Positions 8,693 through 18,056 are shown, counted from the first letter of the stretch. The stretch is DNA of 62,081 nucleotides from JBCDCE01 sp039182515 (GCA_039182515.1 JBCDCE010000015.1:1-62081); one strand, 5' to 3'. Made by a program: numbers and translations. The notes: generated from the sequence alone by a model not told the origin.

Positions 8693-8717
8693 AAAAAACC
8701 GGGCCCTGGGGCCCGGT
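8693..8717 (-). terminator. intrinsic terminator of the candidate RNA
   Basis: A 9-bp perfect stem (ACCGGGCCC/GGGCCCGGT, 8698-8717) followed on the minus strand by TTTTTT. No minus-strand protein gene ends here, which is the main argument for an RNA gene upstream of it. Confidence 0.8.
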
Positions 8718-8915
8718 GATAGGTGGTGCTCGATAGACCTGCTTTCGTGCAAGGTTCTTACCTGGTGCGTGATCGTCCGACGGATGTCGGAAAGCTTCTG
8801 ATGGCCTGCAAACCACGCGAAAATCTCATCAATGCGAACACAAGACACACCTTTTGGATCGCGCGATTGTGCGCGACATTTCTCGATAGCCAAAAAGTCA
8901 CTGGTCCCCGCTTAC
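8693..8915 (-). ncRNA. candidate structured small RNA
   Basis: The minus strand here has a -10-like TATATT (8923-8928), no usable reading frame, and several strong stems: 8890-8897 with 8850-8857 enclosing 8859-8876 (TCGCGC/GCGCGA), 8776-8791 (TCCGAC-4 nt-GTCGGA) and the terminator hairpin at 8698-8717 followed by a T run. That is promoter, folded body and intrinsic terminator in about 220 nt. No match to SRP RNA, RNase P or tmRNA consensus was recognisable; 6S RNA or a lineage-specific sRNA remains possible. Confidence 0.55.
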
Positions 8916-9022
8916 CCCACAAAATATAGCAGCTTGATCGATTTGTGGGTGGCGCCACGTGCGCCTAGGCTAGATGTAGCGGAGGCTGAGTCGCCAAGTC
9001 AATGCATGTGATTCGCGAGGAG

Positions 9023-10300
9023 TCATTTTTTTTCGTTTTCGCGCAAAACATGCCCTGCCATGTACAAAGATCCGCAGATCAGCACGCGCTGAGCGCCAAA
9101 GGCTTGGGCTTTATTCAAAGCGTCAAAGAGATCCTTTGCTGGCTCGGAGGTCAGACCAAGGTCCGTCGCGGCTTGAGCGGTTGCTTCCGCAGGCAGGGTT
9201 GCAGCCTCTCCTGGGATCGACAAAGCGATCAAACGGTCGGCACGGCGCGCAAGCGGCTGAAGGTAGCCTGCGATGTCTTTGGTATTGAGCATCCCACAGA
9301 TGAGGGTTGTCGGTCGACTCGGCAGGCCGTCTAGTGTTTTGGCAATGGCTTGGCCTGCCGCGGGGTTGTGGCCTCCGTCGAGCCAGAGCTCAAAATCTGG
9401 GAAGGCCTCGGCAAGCGCGCCCGTTTTGAGGCGTTGCATACGGGCGGGCCAGCTCACATTGCGCATGGCCCCTTCAAAAGCGCCGTCTTTGAAACCAAGG
9501 CTGCGCAGCGCGGCAAGAGCGATGCCTGCGTTTTGGATCTGGTGGGCTCCGGGTAAGCCCGGCAGGGGTAAATCCAGAAGGCCGGTCTCGTCTTGAAAGA
9601 TGAGGCGCTCGTGTTCTTGAGAGACATGCCAGTCTTCGCCGTGGATCTGAAGCGGTGCGCCCATGCGCATGGCTTTGGCTGCGATGACGTCGCGGGCTGC
9701 CTCGTGTTGAGGGCCTACGAGGCAGGGCACGCCTCGCTTGAGGATACCTGCTTTCTCGCTGGCAATCTCTTCAAGCGTTGTGCCCAAAAACTGTTGGTGA
9801 TCAAGGTCGACAGGGGTGATGGCCGTAAGCGCGGGCGTCTCGATCACATTGGTGGCGTCCAACCGCCCGCCAAGGCCCACTTCGAGCAAAGTGTAGTCCG
9901 CGGGTGTTTCGCTAAATGCGAGCAATGCCGCGACTGTGGTGATTTCGAAGTAGGTGATCGGCTCTGGGCCATTCGCCTCCAAGCAGCGATCCAGCGTGTG
10001 GGTCAGGTGCTCTTCTGAGATCAAAGACCCGGCAAGACGAATACGCTCGTGAAACCTGGCCAGATGCGGCGAGGTATAGGCGTGGACCTTTTGCCCTTCA
10101 GCCTCAAGGCCTGCGCGAATGTAGGCCTGGGTTGAGCCTTTGCCATTGGTGCCTGCGATGTGGATCACGCGGGGCAATTTGCGTTCTGGGTGATCCAAGC
10201 GCTCCAACAGGCGCCAGACACGGTCGAGTGTGAGGTCGATAACCTTTGGATGCAGGGTCATCATGCGCTCTAACAGCGCGTCTGACCGCGCTTGGCTCAC
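9023..10300 (-). CDS. folC: bifunctional folylpolyglutamate/dihydrofolate synthase
   Basis: A 425-aa Mur-ligase-like enzyme that joins glutamate to dihydropteroate and extends polyglutamate tails of folates in the cytoplasm. The P-loop IAGTNGKGST is at residues 48-57, the helper motif LEVGLGGRLDATN around 139-151, and the central-to-C-terminal hinge DGGHNPAAG around 310. It follows accD with a 4-nt overlap; the accD-folC order is common in proteobacteria. The length is typical. Confidence 0.97.
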   Translation of the reverse strand: MSQARSDALLERMMTLHPKVIDLTLDRVWRLLERLDHPERKLPRVIHIAGTNGKGSTQAYIRAGLEAEGQKVHAYTSPHLARFHERIRLAGSLISEEHLTHTLDRCLEANGPEPITYFEITTVAALLAFSETPADYTLLEVGLGGRLDATNVIETPALTAITPVDLDHQQFLGTTLEEIASEKAGILKRGVPCLVGPQHEAARDVIAAKAMRMGAPLQIHGEDWHVSQEHERLIFQDETGLLDLPLPGLPGAHQIQNAGIALAALRSLGFKDGAFEGAMRNVSWPARMQRLKTGALAEAFPDFELWLDGGHNPAAGQAIAKTLDGLPSRPTTLICGMLNTKDIAGYLQPLARRADRLIALSIPGEAATLPAEATAQAATDLGLTSEPAKDLFDALNKAQAFGAQRVLICGSLYMAGHVLRENEKK

Positions 10301-11265
10301 GAAGTTGCCTTTTCTTCAGCGAGGGGCTCTTGCTCTGCGTCTGGCGCGGGCATGTCCTCAGTGGCATCCGCGCTCGCAAAAGAGGCCGGGGCTGGAAGTT
10401 CCCCCCAAACGGGCGGTGTCGCGTTCATCAACATGCGGGTGACCATGATCAACTCGTTGCGCATGTCTTTGCGGTGGGTGACGCGGTCGAGCATGCCGTG
10501 CTCAAGAAGATATTCGGCGCGCTGGAAGCCCTCGGGCAGCTTTTCGCGGATCGTCTGCTCGATCACACGCGGGCCTGCAAAGCAGATCAGCGCGTTGGGT
10601 TCTGCGATCTGCACGTCACCCAGCATCGCATAGCTCGCTGTCACGCCCCCGGTGGTGGGGTGGGTGAGCACAACAATATAAGGCAGGTTGGCTTCTTTGA
10701 GCATTTGAACCGCGACCGTGGTGCGCGGCATTTGCATTAGGCTGAGAATGCCCTCTTGCATGCGCGCGCCACCGGCGGCGGAAAAGAGGATGAGCGGGCG
10801 ACCAAGCTCCACAGCGCGCTCTGCGGCCGCAATGATTGCATTGCCCACATACATGCCCATGGACCCGCCCATAAAGCTAAAGTCTTGCGCGGCAACAACA
10901 ACGGGCGTTTTTCCGATCTCCCCTTCACCCACCAACATGGCTTCTTTTTCGCCCGTGGCTTTATGCGCGGCTTTCATACGATCAGGGTAGCGTTTTTGGT
11001 CGCGGAACTGGAGCGGATCTGCGATCGGCTCAGGCACATCAATTTCCACAAAAACGCCGCCATCAAAGAGCGACAAAAAGCGATCCCGTGGTGTGAGCGC
11101 CATATGGTGATCGCAATTGGTACACACGTTCAGGTTTTCGCTCAATTCGCGGTGAAAGAGCATCGTTCCGCAGGCGTCGCATTTGCGCCAAAGGTTTTCT
11201 GGCACCTCGCGGCGCGAAAAGATCGAGTTGATGGTTGGGCGAACGTAGTTCGAAATCCAGTTCAT
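10297..11265 (-). CDS. accD: acetyl-CoA carboxylase carboxyltransferase subunit beta
   Basis: A 322-aa subunit that, with AccA, transfers carboxyl from biotin to acetyl-CoA, making malonyl-CoA for fatty acid synthesis. The N-terminal zinc ribbon has cysteines at 29, 32, 48 and 51 (CDACG...CTNCD). The crotonase-like core follows, with SAAGGARMQEGI and HPTTGGVTASYA as acetyl-CoA site hallmarks. The tail after about residue 290 is acidic and low in complexity (DATEDMPAPDAEQEP). It is coupled to folC. Confidence 0.97.
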   Translation of the reverse strand: MNWISNYVRPTINSIFSRREVPENLWRKCDACGTMLFHRELSENLNVCTNCDHHMALTPRDRFLSLFDGGVFVEIDVPEPIADPLQFRDQKRYPDRMKAAHKATGEKEAMLVGEGEIGKTPVVVAAQDFSFMGGSMGMYVGNAIIAAAERAVELGRPLILFSAAGGARMQEGILSLMQMPRTTVAVQMLKEANLPYIVVLTHPTTGGVTASYAMLGDVQIAEPNALICFAGPRVIEQTIREKLPEGFQRAEYLLEHGMLDRVTHRKDMRNELIMVTRMLMNATPPVWGELPAPASFASADATEDMPAPDAEQEPLAEEKATS

Positions 11266-11318
11266 GATCGCTCCCTTTGGCTTGCAGGGGAGTTAATCGC
11301 GGGCGTTGAGAATTGCAA

Positions 11319-12203
11319 TCACACGCGCAAAACAACCCGTATCGCCAGCCAGCTCACAAAGATCAGGGCGCCGTCGATCCACAGCAGATGGCTGATCGCT
11401 GCGTCGTCGATGCTGATAGGATAGACTTGCAGGGCCAAACCATCGAGCGTGTCGCGCACACCTGTGATCATTAAAGCAGCCACGTTGTTGGCAAAATGCA
11501 AAGCAAAAGCTGCGCCTAGCGTGCCTGTGCGGGCTGTAAGATCTGCGGCTGCCACACCAAAGGCCACCGCCCAAAGCGCAATGAAGGCTGCGTTGTCGCC
11601 CGCTTGCGCATCATAGTGCAAGGCGCCAAAGATCAGTGATGGCACCCCGATCCAAATCAGCGGGCTGTTAAATCTGGCCGCAAGCTGGCTTTGCAGATAG
11701 CCGCGAAACACCAGCTCTTCCGCGCTGATTTGAATGAAGACTAAGATGAGCCCGGCAGGCAGCCAAATGAGCCAAGTGGAAAACTCTAAGTTTTCAACGG
11801 GCTCTAAATCGCCCAAGCCATAGGGCGGCAAGATCGCAATTAGGGCAAAGAGGAGCGCCAAAACCCCAAGCGTTTTGAGGCCATCAGAAACAGCCGTTGG
11901 GGTAGAGCCGATTAAACTGCGCAACCGCCGTTGGTGTAGCCCTTGCAGCACGAGGGCCAGTGCGGCTGTCAGGGTCGCAAAGCTCAAGAGCAAAATGCCC
12001 ATATCCAGCGGCGTTTCGCCATCAATAGCTGAAATCACGAGCCGGTCACCCATTGGTCCCGCCAAAGCTCTGAGAGCTTCGAAATAGGCAAAAGCCAAAA
12101 GCCCATACGCGAAAAAGATCAAGGGTGCGCCCGCGCATACCCGCCAAAGCTCTGATGCGTTTCGGGCGGGAGCGACCAATTGCTCGTGAGGCTCATAGGA
12201 CAT
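11319..12203 (-). CDS. CPBP family intramembrane metalloprotease
   Basis: A 294-aa multispanning membrane protein with the CPBP (CAAX protease/bacteriocin-processing, Abi) motifs: EELVFRG, then FGALHYD, then HFANN late in the protein, which supply the glutamates and histidines of the active site. The role may be peptide or signal processing; no substrate gene is nearby. The start at 12203 is chosen for GGAGGG 8 nt upstream; a longer frame lacks support. It is divergent from ilvD. Confidence 0.88.
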   Translation of the reverse strand: MSYEPHEQLVAPARNASELWRVCAGAPLIFFAYGLLAFAYFEALRALAGPMGDRLVISAIDGETPLDMGILLLSFATLTAALALVLQGLHQRRLRSLIGSTPTAVSDGLKTLGVLALLFALIAILPPYGLGDLEPVENLEFSTWLIWLPAGLILVFIQISAEELVFRGYLQSQLAARFNSPLIWIGVPSLIFGALHYDAQAGDNAAFIALWAVAFGVAAADLTARTGTLGAAFALHFANNVAALMITGVRDTLDGLALQVYPISIDDAAISHLLWIDGALIFVSWLAIRVVLRV

Positions 12204-12325
12204 GCTCGTTTCCCTCCTCGGAAACCCGCTTGTGTAAGCCATGACCCATGCAGTATCTCCTCGCAAGGGGATACGGCCCTTTACAGACTCGCGATTTAAC
12301 CGGGCCGTGCGCAAGGGAGTTGATA

Positions 12326-14059
12326 ATGCTTAAAAGCAAACGAGACAAAAGCAATTTACCCAGCCGCCATGTGACAGTAGGCCCAGCCCGCGCGCCGCAT
12401 CGGTCTTACTACTATGCCATGGGAATGAGCGAAGAGGAAATTGCTCAGCCATTGATTGGTGTGGCGACCTGCTGGAATGAAGCCGCCCCTTGCAACATTT
12501 CCCTCAATCGGCAGGCGCAGGCTGTGAAGCTGGGCGTTAAATCTGCGGCAGGAACACCGCGCGAATTCACCACGATCACCGTGACCGACGGCATTGCCAT
12601 GGGCCATGAGGGCATGCGCTCGTCTTTGGCTTCGCGCGAAGCCATTGCCGATACGGTTGAGCTGACCATGCGCGGGCATTGCTACGATGCGCTTGTGGGC
12701 CTTGCGGGCTGCGACAAATCCCTGCCTGGTATGATGATGGCCATGGTGCGGCTCAATACGCCGTCTGTGTTCATCTACGGCGGCTCGATCCTGCCCGGTC
12801 GTCTCGAAGGCAAAGACGTCACGGTGCAAGATGTGTTCGAGGCTGTGGGCCAACACCAGGCTGGCAACATGAGCGACAAAGAGCTCGAAGTGCTCGAGCG
12901 CGTGGCTTGCCCTTCTGCGGGTGCGTGTGGGGGTCAGTTCACGGCCAATACGATGGCTTGTGTCTCAGAAGCGATTGGTTTGGCGCTGCCCAACTCCTCT
13001 GGTGCGCCTGCGCCGTATGAGAGCCGCGATCAGTATTCCATCGCGTCCGGTGCCGCTGTGATGAACCTTCTGGATAAAAATATCCGGGCGCGGGACGTGG
13101 TGACCCGCAAAAGTCTCGAGAACGCCGCGCGCGTTGTGGCTTGCACAGGCGGCTCCACGAACGCAGGGCTTCACTTGCCTGCTATCGCGCACGAAGCCGG
13201 TATAGATTTTGACCTTGGGGATGTTTGCGAGATTTTCCGCGATACGCCTTATTTCGTCGATCTCAAACCGGGTGGTCAGTATGTGGCCAAAGACCTTTAT
13301 GAAGCAGGCGGCGTGCCTGTGGTTCTGCGCGAGCTGCGCAAAGCGGGCCTCATGCATGAAGACTGCCTTACGGCAACGGGTCGTAGCATGGGCGAAGAAA
13401 TCGATATGGTCGATAAAGAGGCTGATGGTCGCGTGATCTATCCTGTTGAAACCCCTATCACGAAAACAGGCGGCGTTGTCGGCCTGAAGGGCAACCTCGC
13501 ACCTGATGGAGCGATCGTGAAAGTGGCAGGCATGGCGGAAGATCAGCAAGTCTTCACCGGGCCTGCACGGGTGTTTGAATGCGAAGAAGACGCCTTTGAA
13601 GCTGTGAAAGCGCGCCAATACAAAGAGGGCGAGGTGCTTGTGATCCGCAACGAGGGCCCATCGGGTGGCCCAGGCATGCGTGAAATGCTGGCGACAACGG
13701 CTGCGCTCTCTGGTCAGGGCATGGGCAAGAAGGTGGCTCTTATCACCGATGGTCGCTTTTCGGGGGCTACACGTGGGTTCTGTGTTGGGCATGTTGGTCC
13801 TGAGGCTGCACATGCTGGCCCAATTGGCATGCTCAAAGATGGCGATATGATCACAATCGACGCGATCAAAGGCTCGCTCTCGGTTGATCTTAGCGACGAA
13901 GAACTGGCCGCACGCAAAGAGGCTTGGGCTGGTCCAAAAGAGACAATCTATGCAAGTGGCGCGCTTTGGAAATATGCCCAGCTTGTTGGACCAACCAAGC
14001 TTGGGGCCGTGACTCATCCCGGCGGCAAAGCCGAGCGTCACACCTACATGGATCTTTAA
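12326..14059 (+). CDS. ilvD: dihydroxy-acid dehydratase
   Basis: A 577-aa iron-sulfur enzyme of branched-chain amino acid synthesis, dehydrating 2,3-dihydroxy-3-methylbutanoate or -pentanoate to the 2-keto acid. Candidate cluster ligands are Cys56 (APCNISL), Cys129 (GCDKSLPG) and Cys201 (CPSAGACGGQ); the substrate loop GPSGGPGMREML lies near residue 450. The start at 12326 follows GGGAGTTGATA and gives the family length. The lipoprotein gene begins 5 nt after the stop. Confidence 0.97.
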   Translation: MLKSKRDKSNLPSRHVTVGPARAPHRSYYYAMGMSEEEIAQPLIGVATCWNEAAPCNISLNRQAQAVKLGVKSAAGTPREFTTITVTDGIAMGHEGMRSSLASREAIADTVELTMRGHCYDALVGLAGCDKSLPGMMMAMVRLNTPSVFIYGGSILPGRLEGKDVTVQDVFEAVGQHQAGNMSDKELEVLERVACPSAGACGGQFTANTMACVSEAIGLALPNSSGAPAPYESRDQYSIASGAAVMNLLDKNIRARDVVTRKSLENAARVVACTGGSTNAGLHLPAIAHEAGIDFDLGDVCEIFRDTPYFVDLKPGGQYVAKDLYEAGGVPVVLRELRKAGLMHEDCLTATGRSMGEEIDMVDKEADGRVIYPVETPITKTGGVVGLKGNLAPDGAIVKVAGMAEDQQVFTGPARVFECEEDAFEAVKARQYKEGEVLVIRNEGPSGGPGMREMLATTAALSGQGMGKKVALITDGRFSGATRGFCVGHVGPEAAHAGPIGMLKDGDMITIDAIKGSLSVDLSDEELAARKEAWAGPKETIYASGALWKYAQLVGPTKLGAVTHPGGKAERHTYMDL

Positions 14060-14064
14060 AGACA

Positions 14065-14709
14065 GTGCTCACAAGACCCCTCTGGGCTTTCGTCTTTGTC
14101 TTCTGCCTCATTGGGCTTTCGGGCTGCGTGGATCCTGCGCAGTTCGGATTTGCTGCAGGTAGCACACCACAGAAAACGGCGGAGCCTGGTGTGCAGACGA
14201 CCAGCTATCGTGGCTTGGTTGTCTCGGCGCCGAGTGGGTTTTGTTTTAGCAAACGCTTAGGGGGGCGGGCCCTTGCTGCATTGCCCTGTGGCGCTCTTGG
14301 CAAAGGAGGATGGCCTGATGTGACGGGTGCCGTTACGCTCACTGTGGAACCCGCGCGCTCCGATTTCCCCGATCATGCGGCCTTGGCCAAGCTGGTGTCT
14401 TCGCAAGAAGGCCGCTCGGCTTTAACGGCGGATCAATCCAAAGGGACGGCAAAAATCCGAGAGATTTGGCAACAGCCGGATGCGCTTTATCTTTATATTG
14501 ACGATCCAACGGCGCGCAGTTTTGGCCAAGCAAGCTCACCCCACTGGCAAGTGATTGCACGCGTTAAGACAAAATGGATCAGTTTGCGCGTATCTGGGTA
14601 TAATTCAGCGCGTGTCAGCCGCAGCGATGGGTTTGGTCTTGCCAAGCAAATGATCGCGGCGCTGCAAACGGGCAACCAGGGGCCGCAAAACATCCTGCGC
14701 TTGCGTTAA
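14065..14709 (+). CDS. predicted lipoprotein of unknown function
   Basis: A 214-aa protein starting at a GTG five bases after ilvD. It has a hydrophobic signal segment and the lipobox LSGC near residue 22, predicting an acylated, membrane-attached periplasmic protein. Mature sequence features include FCFSKRLGGRALAALPCGALG and a moderately conserved ending QNILRLR. The family was not recognised. It is probably translated from the ilvD mRNA; a GTG start with little spacing suggests coupling. Confidence 0.75.
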   Translation: MLTRPLWAFVFVFCLIGLSGCVDPAQFGFAAGSTPQKTAEPGVQTTSYRGLVVSAPSGFCFSKRLGGRALAALPCGALGKGGWPDVTGAVTLTVEPARSDFPDHAALAKLVSSQEGRSALTADQSKGTAKIREIWQQPDALYLYIDDPTARSFGQASSPHWQVIARVKTKWISLRVSGYNSARVSRSDGFGLAKQMIAALQTGNQGPQNILRLR

Positions 14710-14768
14710 GTGGTTTTCGAATGTGTTCTGTCATCGTACAGTGGAACTGACCAAAAGGACCAAGGTGC

Positions 14769-15542
14769 ATGAGGGCGATACGAGAGCAAATTGTCGAGAA
14801 GCTGCTCGACAAGGCCGCTACCCGTCGGTGGGCCAAGGCTTCTGATCGCTGTAAAGACATGCCTCTTGACCAGTTGCGCGTCAAGCGCAACACGGCGCGC
14901 GATATGCGCCGGCATTTAGACGAGGTGCTGCATGTGGCTGAGGGGCGGCTCAGCGCGCCGCTCTTTGCCAAGACCTTGACCCAAGCGCCGCGCGAAAGCG
15001 ATTGGGCCTGGCGTCCTGAGATTTGGAGCGGACCGATCCAACCCATGGGGCGTGCGGCTGTTCCGCAAAAAAGCCGCGTGGGGCGGGAAGCTGCGCTATT
15101 CCACGATTGCGAAGTGTCTGAGATCACGTTTCGGCAGATGCGCAATTTGCGATCAGACGACTTGGCGCCTTACGGGGCGCGTTTTGATGTGTTCCGTTTT
15201 GACGGGTCTTTTTTGTCGCTTGTCATCGATTTGCCCCCCGAGGCTGTCTCGGGGCTCAGCAAACGGCATCTGGTGCGCTTTGACGCCAGCATTGAGTTGG
15301 AAAAGAGCCTTGAGCTCTTTGCGCGTTTGAACGTCAAGCACGGTCCCAACACAGATCAGATTGTGCGCGAGGTCGCTACGGCGTCTGGCGAGATCTTTGT
15401 TGAGTTCGATCTGGCCTATACAGAGATGAACGAAAAGCGCGTTGAACGCATTTGGATCGAGTTGATTTTTGAGAACCCAGAGATGAACCAGATTTTTCTG
15501 CGAGACGTGAGCTTTGCGCGCATTGCGCGGGCTGAACTTTAG
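14769..15542 (+). CDS. DUF6478 family protein
   Basis: A 257-aa soluble protein with a basic N-terminal helix region (residues 1-60) and a beta-rich C-terminal half (VFRFDGSFLSLVIDLP ... EIFVEFDLAYTEMNEKRVERIWIELIFENP). I recall it as the Rhodobacterales-restricted DUF6478 family, with no known activity. AAGGACCAAGGTGC precedes the ATG. It is followed after 24 nt by another lineage-specific small gene, suggesting a two-gene unit. Confidence 0.75.
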   Translation: MRAIREQIVEKLLDKAATRRWAKASDRCKDMPLDQLRVKRNTARDMRRHLDEVLHVAEGRLSAPLFAKTLTQAPRESDWAWRPEIWSGPIQPMGRAAVPQKSRVGREAALFHDCEVSEITFRQMRNLRSDDLAPYGARFDVFRFDGSFLSLVIDLPPEAVSGLSKRHLVRFDASIELEKSLELFARLNVKHGPNTDQIVREVATASGEIFVEFDLAYTEMNEKRVERIWIELIFENPEMNQIFLRDVSFARIARAEL

Positions 15543-15566
15543 GAGTGGCTGGGACATGAGCGCACA

Positions 15567-15935
15567 ATGACTGGGCAAACTGTCAGCAAAACCCGACTAC
15601 AGGACGGGATGTGGGAAGGTGTGGTGCAGGCCCCCGATGGGCTTAAACCCAACCTTAGAGTTTCCCATGAGGGGCGTGTTGTTTCAGAGATCAACATTGA
15701 AGCGATGGGCGACGGGCAATGGAAGCTGCGCATCCCTATTCCCTCACAGGCCATTGCGGATGGCATTCAAACCATCACGATCTCAGATCCCGAAACTGAA
15801 CAGATTTTGGAAACCATCACGCTGTTGACCGGCGATATGCTTGATGAGGACATTCGGGCTGAGATTTCTTTGCTGCGCGAAGAGCTCGACATGCTCAAGC
15901 GGGCCTTTCGCCGGCATTGCCTCGAGACAGAGTAA
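15567..15935 (+). CDS. hypothetical protein with C-terminal coiled coil
   Basis: A 122-aa protein: a beta-strand-rich body (WEGVVQAPDGLKPNLRVSHEGRVVS..., residues 11-85) and a charged C-terminal helix (ISLLREELDMLKRAFRRH) typical of a short coiled coil. The family is not recognised; it pairs with the DUF6478 gene. Its start codon overlaps the stop of a five-codon reading frame (ATGAGCGCACAATGA, 15555-15569) that has the good AGGAG ribosome site, so initiation here may depend on re-initiation. Confidence 0.7.
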   Translation: MTGQTVSKTRLQDGMWEGVVQAPDGLKPNLRVSHEGRVVSEINIEAMGDGQWKLRIPIPSQAIADGIQTITISDPETEQILETITLLTGDMLDEDIRAEISLLREELDMLKRAFRRHCLETE

Positions 15936-15990
15936 GTCAGTCTATTTGACGCGGCGTTCAGCTTTTGACGAAGGTGTTTCTTGGTTTACC

Positions 15991-16000
15991 TTGACGTCAA
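15991..16000. promoter_or_regulatory. palindrome in the fadH promoter region
   Basis: TTGACGTCAA is a perfect 10-bp palindrome, within TTTACCTTGACGTCAACAT, 28 bp upstream of the fadH start. It resembles the LiuR/MerR-type sites found before acyl-CoA catabolism genes in proteobacteria, but this is a resemblance only. Confidence 0.4.
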
Positions 16001-16028
16001 CATACACCGACGGAAACCGAGGCGACCC

Positions 16029-18056
16029 ATGACCCAATATCCCAATCTTCTTGCGCCACTCGATCTGGGCTTCACCACTTTGAAGAACCGCGTTCTCATG
16101 GGGTCTATGCACACTGGCTTGGAAGAGACCAAAGATTGGAACAGGGTCGCAACCTTTTATGCGGAACGGGCTGCGGGCGAAGTGGCTTTGATGGTCACAG
16201 GCGGTATGGCGCCCAACCGCGAAGGTGGTGTCTTTCCAGGTGCCGCGGGCCTCTTCTCGGATGAAGACATCGCAAACCACCGCATTGTCACCGACCGCGT
16301 GCATGACAACGGCGGCAAGATCGCGATGCAGGTCTTACATGCGGGCCGTTACGCCTACAGTCCTGAATGTGTGGCCCCCAGCGCGCTAAAGTCTCCCATC
16401 TCGCCGTTCCCACCGCAGGAATTGGATGAGGAAGGGATCGAAAGGCAGATCGCGGATATCGTCACTGCGGCCGTGCGGGCCCGTGAGGCGGGGTACGATG
16501 GCGTCGAGGTCATGGGATCAGAAGGGTATTTCATCAACCAGTTTCTCGTCACCCATACCAACAAACGCACAGACCGTTGGGGTGGCTCCTACGAGAACCG
16601 CATGCGCTTGCCTGTAGAGATTGTCCGCCGGGTGCGTGCGGCTGTGGGTGCCGACTTCATTGTGATCTACCGCTTGTCGATGATCGATCTGGTGCCAAAT
16701 GGCTCAACCTGGGAAGAGGTTGTGCAGCTTGCCAAGGCCGTGGAAGCGGCGGGTGCCACGATCATCAATACGGGCATTGGCTGGCATGAAGCCCGTATTC
16801 CGACCATTGCCACCTCTGTGCCGCGCCGCGCCTTTACCTGGGTTACGCAGAAATTGATGGGTGAAGTGAACATCCCCATCATCACTTCCAACCGGATCAA
16901 CAACCCTGATACGGCAGAGGCCGTGTTGGAAGAGGGCTGTGCTGATATGGTGTCTATGGCGCGCCCCTTTTTGGCAGACAGTCAGTTCGTCAAGAAGACC
17001 ATTGCGGGCCAAGCAGCCCAGATCGCGCCTTGCATAGCCTGCAATCAGGCCTGCTTGGATCACACGTTTTCAGGAAAGATCAGTTCTTGTTTGGTCAACC
17101 CAAGGGCGTGTCATGAAACTGAATTACGAATCGAGCCGAGCGAAAATCCAAAGACCGTTGCTGTTGTTGGTGCAGGACCCGCAGGTCTCTCAACTGCACT
17201 TACGGCTGCAGAACGTGGCCATAAAGTGACCCTCTTTGATCGGGCAAGCGAGATTGGCGGCCAGCTCAACATTGCTAAACAGGTGCCGGGGAAAGAAGAG
17301 TTCTGGGGCTTTGTAGACTGGTATCGCACGATGGTTGCCCAATCAAAGCTCTCCTTGAGATTGAGCACTGAAGTGACCGATTCTGATCTCATGGAGTTTG
17401 ATGAAGTCGTGATTGCGACCGGCGTGCGCCCGCGTGATCCGGAAATTCCGGGCCAGGACGCCGATCACGTTGTTAGTTATATTGAGGTGCTTCGAGATAA
17501 GGTGGACGTTGGCAAAAAGGTTGCCGTGATTGGAGCGGGGGGCATCGGATTTGATGTGTCAGATTACCTCGTGCACGGCTCTGAAAGCCCAACCGAAGAT
17601 CTTGAGGCTTGGCGCGCAGAGTGGGGCGTTGGTGATCCGAGCAAAACCCCTGGGGGCTTGAGAGAAGGGGGTGCAACTCCGGATGCACCGGAGCGCGATG
17701 TAACGCTTTTGCAGCGCAAAGCGGAAAAGCTCGGCAAGCGTTTGGGCAAAACAACCGGCTGGATCCACCGTGCGACGCTTGCGATGAAAGATGTAAAAAT
17801 GATAGGTGGCGTGAATTACGAGCGGATCGACGCCGACGGATTATACATTAGCTTTGGGGAAGGGCGGGAAAATCCCCAACATATTGAGGCAGACACGATT
17901 GTGCTCTGCGCCGGGCAGTTGCCTGAGCGAACATTAGCTGATGCGCTTTTGGAGCGTGGTAAGTCAGTACATATTATTGGTGGGGCAGATATTGCAGCAG
18001 AACTCGATGCAAAGCGGGCGATTGATCAAGGCACGCGATTGGCGGCTCGATTGTAG
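16029..18056 (+). CDS. fadH: 2,4-dienoyl-CoA reductase (NADPH), FadH-type
   Basis: A 675-aa flavoenzyme of unsaturated fatty acid beta-oxidation, reducing 2,4-dienoyl-CoA. The N-terminal Old Yellow Enzyme barrel (1-345) is followed by an iron-sulfur motif CIACNQACL...C...C near 337-360, then FAD/NAD domains with VAVVGAGPAGLS near 377 and VAVIGAGGIGFDVSDYL near 500. The start at 16029 (MTQYPNLLAPLD) matches the family. Some homologues are trimethylamine dehydrogenase-like demethylases, but the domain sequence and length favour FadH. A LysR gene follows on the same strand. Confidence 0.93.
   Translation: MTQYPNLLAPLDLGFTTLKNRVLMGSMHTGLEETKDWNRVATFYAERAAGEVALMVTGGMAPNREGGVFPGAAGLFSDEDIANHRIVTDRVHDNGGKIAMQVLHAGRYAYSPECVAPSALKSPISPFPPQELDEEGIERQIADIVTAAVRAREAGYDGVEVMGSEGYFINQFLVTHTNKRTDRWGGSYENRMRLPVEIVRRVRAAVGADFIVIYRLSMIDLVPNGSTWEEVVQLAKAVEAAGATIINTGIGWHEARIPTIATSVPRRAFTWVTQKLMGEVNIPIITSNRINNPDTAEAVLEEGCADMVSMARPFLADSQFVKKTIAGQAAQIAPCIACNQACLDHTFSGKISSCLVNPRACHETELRIEPSENPKTVAVVGAGPAGLSTALTAAERGHKVTLFDRASEIGGQLNIAKQVPGKEEFWGFVDWYRTMVAQSKLSLRLSTEVTDSDLMEFDEVVIATGVRPRDPEIPGQDADHVVSYIEVLRDKVDVGKKVAVIGAGGIGFDVSDYLVHGSESPTEDLEAWRAEWGVGDPSKTPGGLREGGATPDAPERDVTLLQRKAEKLGKRLGKTTGWIHRATLAMKDVKMIGGVNYERIDADGLYISFGEGRENPQHIEADTIVLCAGQLPERTLADALLERGKSVHIIGGADIAAELDAKRAIDQGTRLAARL

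Noticed and set aside
8516..8893. 125-aa minus-strand frame after zapE
   Set aside because: It overlaps the zapE C-terminus, the hairpin repeats and the RNA stems, has an unlikely composition and no ribosome site.
8850..8915. SRP RNA, RNase P RNA or tmRNA
   Set aside because: None of the diagnostic loops (SRP GGAA tetraloop context, RNase P GAGGAAAGTC, tmRNA tag frame) is present in the candidate RNA.
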